Below, piece by piece: positions 59,070 to 64,000 of a stretch of 64,000 bases of DNA. Both the position numbers and the translations under genes were made by a program. Under the pieces are notes generated by a model. That model searched no databases. It saw only the letters and a list, made by a program, of their open reading frames with translations, and had not been told where the DNA came from. Origin of the DNA: Heloderma charlesbogerti (taxonomy: Eukaryota > Chordata > Lepidosauria > Squamata > Helodermatidae); the NCBI GenBank assembly GCA_026122225.1, contig JANEZZ010002762.1:868001-932000 (forward strand), given 5' to 3'. Within the stretch, counting starts at the first letter, position 1. Every line of letters begins with the position of its first letter.

Positions 59070-59480
59070 CGGTCGTCGCCCCCCACGTCCAACCCTGCGC
59101 GCCCCCTTTAACTCGTGACTCCGCCCCAAAGGCGGCCCTGACTCAGCAGCCGGCTCCCGCCTTCCTCCCACGTGGAGCAGGGAGATCCCCGCCCCCATGA
59201 TGTAATCCTAGAGCCCGAGCCGTGACGCAAAATCACTCCACTGCGGAGCCGCGCTCCCATTGGCTGCGCCGGCTGGCACTACGGGCGGTGTTTCCCCGCT
59301 GCTCAACCAAGCTTCCCGCGGGGGCATCCCTGCTTTTGGCCACAGCTGATTGGCTGTCCGGAGCCACGGCCCCGCCCAGGCATCCGGGCAAGGTTTAACC
59401 CTTTCTCTGCTTCTTTCCTGAGCCTGCGCGCTCTGTCGCTCGAGAGGGGCCGCCCTGGGGCAGGTCACAAAACGGCCCTG
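59070..59480. promoter_or_regulatory. CpG-island-like promoter block upstream of SREBF1
   Basis: The densest CpG stretch in the window. It contains GC boxes (CCGCCCC 59121-59127; CCCCGCCC near 59370), inverted CCAAT boxes (ATTGG 59259-59263 and 59349-59353), an E-box CACGTG at 59169-59174, TGACGCAA near 59223, and ATCACTCCAC at 59232-59241, one base from the classical SRE-1 ATCACCCCAC. No TATA box and no recognised coding exon. It may be a distal or non-coding-first-exon promoter of SREBF1, 3 kb upstream of the ATG, or the promoter of an unannotated non-coding RNA. Direction cannot be settled. Confidence 0.55.
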
Positions 59481-59587
59481 CAAGGTAGTAAGGTGGATGT
59501 AGGTGGCTTTGACAAAAGGAAAGAAAGAAAAGGCCTGGGCAAAAGGGGGAAAAGATGCTAAGATGACTGAATGCTTCCACCTGGGGA

Positions 59588-59589
<2 letters not shown>

Positions 59590-59625
<36 letters not shown>

Positions 59626-59638
59626 ATATATATATATC
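59590..59638. repeat. (AT)n microsatellite
   Basis: About 24 AT units with one C interruption, just downstream of the CpG-rich block. Confidence 0.95.
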
Positions 59639-60155
59639 TCCCTGCATATAGAAAGGTATCATGTCAGAGAGAAAGCTCTTCCTGGCACGCTAATTTTCTA
59701 AGTGCAGGGATATCATTTTTTAGTATGGAGCAGCATTCGGTCCTCACCTGCATACAAGTTGGCTGCCTCAGAAAGAACTAGGCCAAATTCAGGGCATGAA
59801 GAGAAGCGGTTTTCTGCTGCTGTTTGTCCCCAGCTATTGCTATTTAGAGGTAGACTGCCTCTGAATATTTAGGCCCCGTTAGGCATCATGAATAATAGCC
59901 TCTCCCTCCTTGTCCATGCATTTGACTCATCCTATATGCTAACCGCGAACTCATTTTTGTTCTCCGAGTATGGACCCTCGTGTAGCCAAAGCCGCGCCAC
60001 ACGTGGCTTGCAGAAGTGCAAAAAGTATTTAGAAAAGAGTATCCTAAGTGGGGGATAGATCCCCAACTAACCCGAGGACTGAGCATAGTCAGTGGGCAAG
60101 GCATGTTATTTATTTTTATCGAAGCTGCTTCTATACCACTTAAATATGAAACAAT

Positions 60156-60386
60156 TGTTGTTCAGTCGTTCAGTCGTGTCGGACTCTTCGTGACCCCATG
60201 GACCACAGCACGCCAGGCCTTCCTGTCCTGCGCTCTCTCCCGGAGCGTGCTCAAGTCCATATTCATTGCATCCGTGATGCTATCCAGCCATCTCATCCTC
60301 TGCCGTCCCCTTCTCCTTTTGCCTTCAGTCTTTCCCAGCATCAGGGTCTTTCCCAGGGAGTTTTCTCTTCGCATTAGGTGGCCAAA
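60156..60386 (-). mobile_element. BovB 3' end, 5'-truncated insertion
   Basis: About 231 bp of the BovB 3' end on the minus strand, from TTGTTGTTCAGTCG to GCATTAGGTGGCCAAA. It is flanked by the 10-bp duplication ATGAAACAAT (60146-60155 and 60387-60396). This is the typical outcome of incomplete target-primed reverse transcription. Confidence 0.9.
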
Positions 60387-61419
60387 ATGAAACAATACAT
60401 CCCTTTAAAATAGTTCGACAAAAGCAGTAAAACAGATCACGGTTGATTACAGGTCAGGGAAAGTCTGAGTGAGCAAATGCGTTTTCAGGAGACGTTTGAA
60501 GCTCTGAACCACACCTAGGAGAGCGTCCCAGAGGACGGGTCCTGCAACTGAAAAGGCTTGCTTACATGCCATTCCTGATGACACCCTGTTGGTTGTGGGA
60601 CAGTCAACCAGGCCTCCTCATAAGATCTCAGCAGTCAATCTGGTATACATAGGGGAAGGCGGTAGACTATTGGAGGTGTCTGGAATGGAATTTCCGGGAA
60701 TAGGGAGTGCCTGGCTGGAACCCTGACTAGGAGCGTTGCGCCCTGCAACTCGTCCCCCTTTAAAGCCATCTAAGCTGTTGGCCGTGATCACATCCTGTGG
60801 CAGTGAGTTCCATCAGTTAGTTTTCTCTTCGTTTGCTTGCTTGAGTTTCCCTTCAGGCGTAGTTTAGTTCTTTGTTTTATTTACCTACGACGATGATGAA
60901 ATAACAAGGGTGAAGCACAGACAGACACAAATTAATTATCTGTGAGTTTGGCAACCATGCAGATGATGGGGCTGGTGGCTTTATTGGACCAATGGGTCTC
61001 CATTGAAAAGGGAGGAAAGGCCCCAGGTTTTTGTTTTGAAACATTTAGGAAGGGGAACAGTGTCTTATTTGCATGAAAGGTTGCCAGTGGGTCTCTTCTT
61101 AATTTGTTAGTTTTTTCTTGCTGTAGCAGCCATCCACAGGTTAAAGAGGAGGAGACAAAAAGGAAGCACCAGATTTATTTTCCCTTTTTTATTGCAACTC
61201 GACAAGGTTGTTCTGTTTTCTAGATGGGAAGATGGCAGCTTTAGAATAATCCAGATCGTTAAATCCAGATTCCTTCCCCCATTGCAACTGAAACCAGGGC
61301 AGTCATGTGCAAGTTCTCTCTGACAACCATATAGGGTGATTGCAAGAAATAAAACTGACATCGAAAGGTTTTATTTTAAACACTTGATTTGCTAGAAATT
61401 TGGCACTTCGCTTTTTTTT

Positions 61420-61545
61420 AATTGTTATTGTATAATTTTATTGTGGTGTTTGCTGGAATTGTTACTGGTATGTTTTAGAAGTGTGCTGTAAACTGCTCTG
61501 GGACATGATTTTATAAAGGGCGGTATCCAAATACATTAAATGGTT
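61420..61545 (+). mobile_element. L2-like 3' tail
   Basis: A T-rich stretch followed by GTAAACTGCTCTGGGA and GGGCGGTATCCAAATACATT, the same type of 3' end as at 24380-24765 but shorter and more diverged. Confidence 0.45.
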
Positions 61546-62159
61546 GTCACAAAATGAGAAAAATGGCCAGCTCACTGAACAAGCTGCTCTCCTTTCCACA
61601 CTCACCCCCACGATTGTTTTAAAAATAAAGTGTCAGTTATGCTGCAATTAATCTACTGATGTCAACAGTCTTTGCAAAAATAAGATGACGGCAATAGACG
61701 CCCCAATTTTCTAATTGCAAATCCTTAGGCTCTTAAGGCTCCTGGGTCCTCCTGAAAAGACCATCCTCGTATCCCCCCGGCTAACTTTAGATTCCCCTCT
61801 GTGCCTATCTGCTGCATGGCAGACAGAAATTCAACAGATGCAACTTTTCCCTGCAAGAGGGGAAGATTTCACCTGTGGAATGTTCTTTTCTTCCTGTCAT
61901 ATTGCTGCTTCAAGACCATGCTGTGTTTTGAGGTAGTTTTTTTTTTTTTTAAGGTGTTTGCCTTCCTTATCCTTTTCCAAAATCAAATCTACGATCCTGT
62001 ATGCATTTACTCAGGAGTAAAAGGTGGCAGGACTGACTTTCTGAGTAAATGCCATCAGGGAAGGGCCCTCAGCTGCCATGCCAGCTTTCTGATCTTGTTG
62101 TGCTCCTGTGCATCCCCCCCCCCCCAGCTGAAGAGCAGGAAAAGTGCCATCTGGCTTAT

Positions 62160-62570
62160 TTCCCCTTGAAGGCAGGGAGCCGCCAATCAAAAGAGCCTGG
62201 GGGAGGGGCCCAATGCGGGGGCTCCACCCACATCCTCTCCAGTAGCAAGTCTGAGCTCCAGTTCACAACTGAACAACTCTCCTTCCTCTGCCTCTGCCTT
62301 GTAGATCCAGCCATGGGAGCGGTAGCCGGCACCCAGCTAGGAGCCACCAGCCCATAAACGTCCTGCCGGAGCGTGGATGGATTTGCTTCGTGTGGCCTCG
62401 CTGGCAGGCTAGGACAGGAGATTCCCACAGTCCCCGGCCCAAAGTGTCATCAGGGTTCCTACAGATCTTGCTTCTTTTCAACCCCCCCCCCCCGCAATTT
62501 TTACCCACCCCCTGTTTGTGGGGGGTTTTGTAACAGGGGGGTGCCGGTGAGGCGTGGTGGACTGGCCAAG
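62160..62570 (+). promoter_or_regulatory. SREBF1: Candidate proximal promoter/5'UTR of SREBF1-1a
   Basis: A GC-rich stretch directly upstream of the SREBF1 ATG, with CCAAT boxes at 62183-62187 (CGCCAATCAA) and 62210-62214 and a GGGGGAGGGG GC-type box between them. No TATA box is evident. The transcription start cannot be placed from the sequence. A homopolymer C tract and (G)n lie at 62480-62530. Confidence 0.4.
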
Positions 62571-62676
62571 ATGAGCAACCTTCCCTTTGAAGAGGCTTCA
62601 TTTGACAGCCTGGACCTGTCGCTGACACTCCATGAATCCAGTGAAATTGACACGGCGCTCCTGAGCGACATCGACG
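62571..62676 (+). CDS. SREBF1: SREBF1 first coding exon (SREBP-1a type)
   Basis: SREBP-1 is an ER-membrane-bound bHLH-ZIP transcription factor that switches on lipogenic and sterol genes after Golgi proteolysis. ATG at 62571 opens MSNLPFEEASFDSLDLSL and continues to IDTALLSDID, ending one base into the next codon at donor GTGCGT (62677). The LPFEEA...D.ALLSDID pattern fits the acidic activation domain encoded by the 1a exon (human form begins MDEPPFSEAALEQ and ends ALLTDIE). The reading frame is open upstream, but the first ATG that aligns with the family is this one. The remaining exons are outside the window. The adjacency to TOM1L2 in the same orientation, as in human, supports the call. 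Confidence 0.86.
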
Positions 62677-63620
62677 GTGCGTACTTGGGATGCCAGGGAG
62701 TGGGCGGTGGGGCTCTTTCTCGCGGTGTGGCTGGAGAGGAGGGTCCCCATTCGCTAGTTTATACTTGTAAAGAAAGAAACCTTTTGCATCATGGTGGTGC
62801 TGGGGAGTTTATTAGAGTGCACCCCCCGCCCCGGCATGGGGTTAGAGTCCCGGGGGTGCTTTGGCTGAAGGTTCTCCAAAGTCTCGATGCAAAGGATGAA
62901 GGAAGCACGTGTGTGTGTCCTTGTGTGCTTTCTATTTCCAAAAGTGCCTTGTCTCTCTTTCCGCTGAGATCCTTTCCGTGCACACGTGTGCACGGCCAAC
63001 AGCCTCTCTCTCACCCACCACCCCGGTAATTTCAGTGGGACGTGCTTCCAGATTAAAGCATGCTTGGGGCTAAGGCCTTCCTGTGCATGTGGAGAAGAGA
63101 TAGATGGTAAATATATGCATCCATGGAGAAAAGGGTTTTGCAATCAGTTTTTAAAAGCATCAAGGATGACAAAAGTATACGCTTGGGGAGAGAGAGAGCT
63201 AAGTTGTGGGAATGCTGTCTCTTGCTCGCTCTCTTTCGCTGTGTGTCCATGTGTGTCTTGCTGCTGTCAAGGAATCTGTTTCTACTTGTGAGGGGTGACT
63301 GGATCCCTTAAGTGGATCAGGGATGTTTTTTTCTCCCACTTCCCCGTGCCTTCATTAGCCATGTGTCCCCCATCCCTAGGCCCCAATCAAAAACACTTTG
63401 CAACATGCAGTGTGTTTTTATTTAGGGAGGCAGGTGGGGTGGGGGTAGAGGATGAAGAGTTTTGGAATGGCTGCTAAAACGAGCCAGTTATTACGGACAT
63501 AGGGTAGTGAAATCCACCAGTTTCCCATACCTCTGGCAAGGAGCCAGCTGCTGCTTCTGTTCCCAGTGCCCAGCCCACCTCTCCCCCATGCTTGCGTGTG
63601 CGTGCGCAGGTGGGGGGGGC

Positions 63621-63628
63621 TGACGTCA
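63621..63628 (+). promoter_or_regulatory. Perfect palindromic CRE (TGACGTCA)
   Basis: An exact 8-bp CREB/ATF site, 8 bp upstream of the DR4 element. Functional use is inferred only from its clustering with the LXRE. Confidence 0.5.
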
Positions 63629-63636
63629 CCGGGTTC

Positions 63637-63652
63637 GGGTTACTGTCGGTCA
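63637..63652 (+). promoter_or_regulatory. SREBF1: LXR response element (DR4) of the presumed SREBP-1c promoter
   Basis: GGGTTACTGTCGGTCA: two direct nuclear-receptor half-sites (GGGTTA and CGGTCA) separated by four bases. From memory it differs at one position from the LXRE described in the mouse Srebp-1c promoter (GGGTTACTGGCGGTCA). It lies about 960 bp inside SREBF1 intron 1, where the alternative 1c promoter is found in mammals. No 1c exon is visible before the window ends. Confidence 0.7.
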
Positions 63653-63844
63653 TTTGCTCTTGCAGAAGGGAGTTCGGCGCCTTACGCAAAGCCAAGCAGG
63701 CCTGCATGGCGGCACTGTTGCTGCTGGGGCTGGGCTCCTGGTCCCTTCCGGCACTCAGATGTGCCGGCCGTGAATCGTGGAACCGTGGCCAGACACAACT
63801 GTGGGGTTCAGTGCCACGCACACCTACTGTGGGAGGTGCACAGA

Positions 63845-63965
63845 CTGATCATGATGATGGTTGTTATTGTGCAACCAGTGTGCAAGGACGTTACAGAGTG
63901 CAGGCAGACGAGTCCCAGACCCAAGGGGCTTACAGTCTAAATGTCGACGTGGGGGAGATGACAGA
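63845..63965 (+). mobile_element. L2-type fragment at the right edge
   Basis: AGTCCCAGACCCAAGGGGCT followed by TACAGTCTAAATGTCGACG resembles the L2 3' segment. It lies within SREBF1 intron 1, downstream of the DR4 element. Confidence 0.45.
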
Positions 63966-64000
63966 GGAATGGCAGGGAAATGAGGGACATGGGCTACCTA

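Larger units (their letters stand above)
46371..62159. other. Intergenic region between TOM1L2 and SREBF1
   Basis: About 16 kb in which I see only mobile elements and the CpG-rich block at 59070-59480. No exon of another gene was recognised. 60440-60830 is an interspersed-repeat-like stretch (CAGGAGACGTTTGAAGCTCT, CACATCCTGTGGCAGTGAGT) of unknown class. 61000-62160 holds little apart from an L2-like tail. Confidence 0.6.

Noticed and set aside
62373..62570. N-terminal extension of the SREBF1 exon from the upstream in-frame ATG at 62373
   Set aside because: The extra residues are low-complexity, cross homopolymer C/G tracts and have no counterpart in SREBP-1a. The ATG at 62571 aligns with the family start.
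63653..64000. A visible SREBP-1c first exon
   Set aside because: No short ATG exon with a donor in the expected form could be identified before the window ends.

Overview
The window looks like nuclear DNA of a reptile, most likely a squamate (lizard or snake). It carries a vertebrate gene in 13 widely spaced exons with canonical GT-AG introns. The repeat load is BovB (RTE) LINEs, CR1 and L2 LINEs, tRNA- and 5S-rRNA-derived SINEs, a Penelope remnant, LTR material and many palindromic MITE-like elements. BovB plus abundant CR1 is the main reason for favouring a squamate; the species cannot be named.

Gene layout. Positions 306-42167 (+) hold 13 coding exons of TOM1L2 (target of Myb1-like 2). 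They run from about residue 47 to the stop codon, so the first ~46 residues lie upstream of base 1. The product is an endosomal adaptor: a VHS domain (exons at 306, 2465, 8065), a linker exon (9989), a GAT domain (10940, 15469), a clathrin-box exon (20365) and a C-terminal myosin-VI-binding segment (37852, 40863, 42016). A long 3'UTR probably ends near 46370. About 16 kb further on, in the same orientation, the SREBP-1a-type first coding exon of SREBF1 begins at 62571. The TOM1L2-SREBF1 order matches the human 17p11.2 arrangement.

Regulatory DNA. A GC-rich, CpG-rich block at 59070-59480 has inverted CCAAT boxes, GC boxes, an E-box and an SRE-like decamer, but no recognised coding exon follows it directly. 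About 1 kb into SREBF1 intron 1, a DR4 element at 63637-63652 closely resembles the LXR response element I recall from the mammalian SREBP-1c promoter. A perfect CRE lies just upstream of it. This suggests the internal 1c promoter sits at the right edge of the window.

Mobile DNA. There are three BovB copies, all minus strand: 3978-7170 (near full length, broken), 55425-58160 (internally deleted, inserted inside a CR1 with an 11-bp target duplication) and 60156-60386 (5'-truncated, 10-bp target duplication). CR1 copies lie at 11145-12325, 19430-19860, 50630-52303 and 54847-55424/58172-58510. An LTR-like composite at 18523-19232 has long inverted ends and a 5-bp target duplication. A 5S-rRNA/CR1 chimeric SINE lies at 17424-17560. 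A palindromic MITE family with a promoter-like motif (ACTACAACTCCCA) occurs about 20 times, including a near-perfect hairpin in the TOM1L2 3'UTR.

All identifications come from reading the sequence and from memory of protein and repeat families. No database search was run. Repeat ends are approximate unless a target-site duplication is given.
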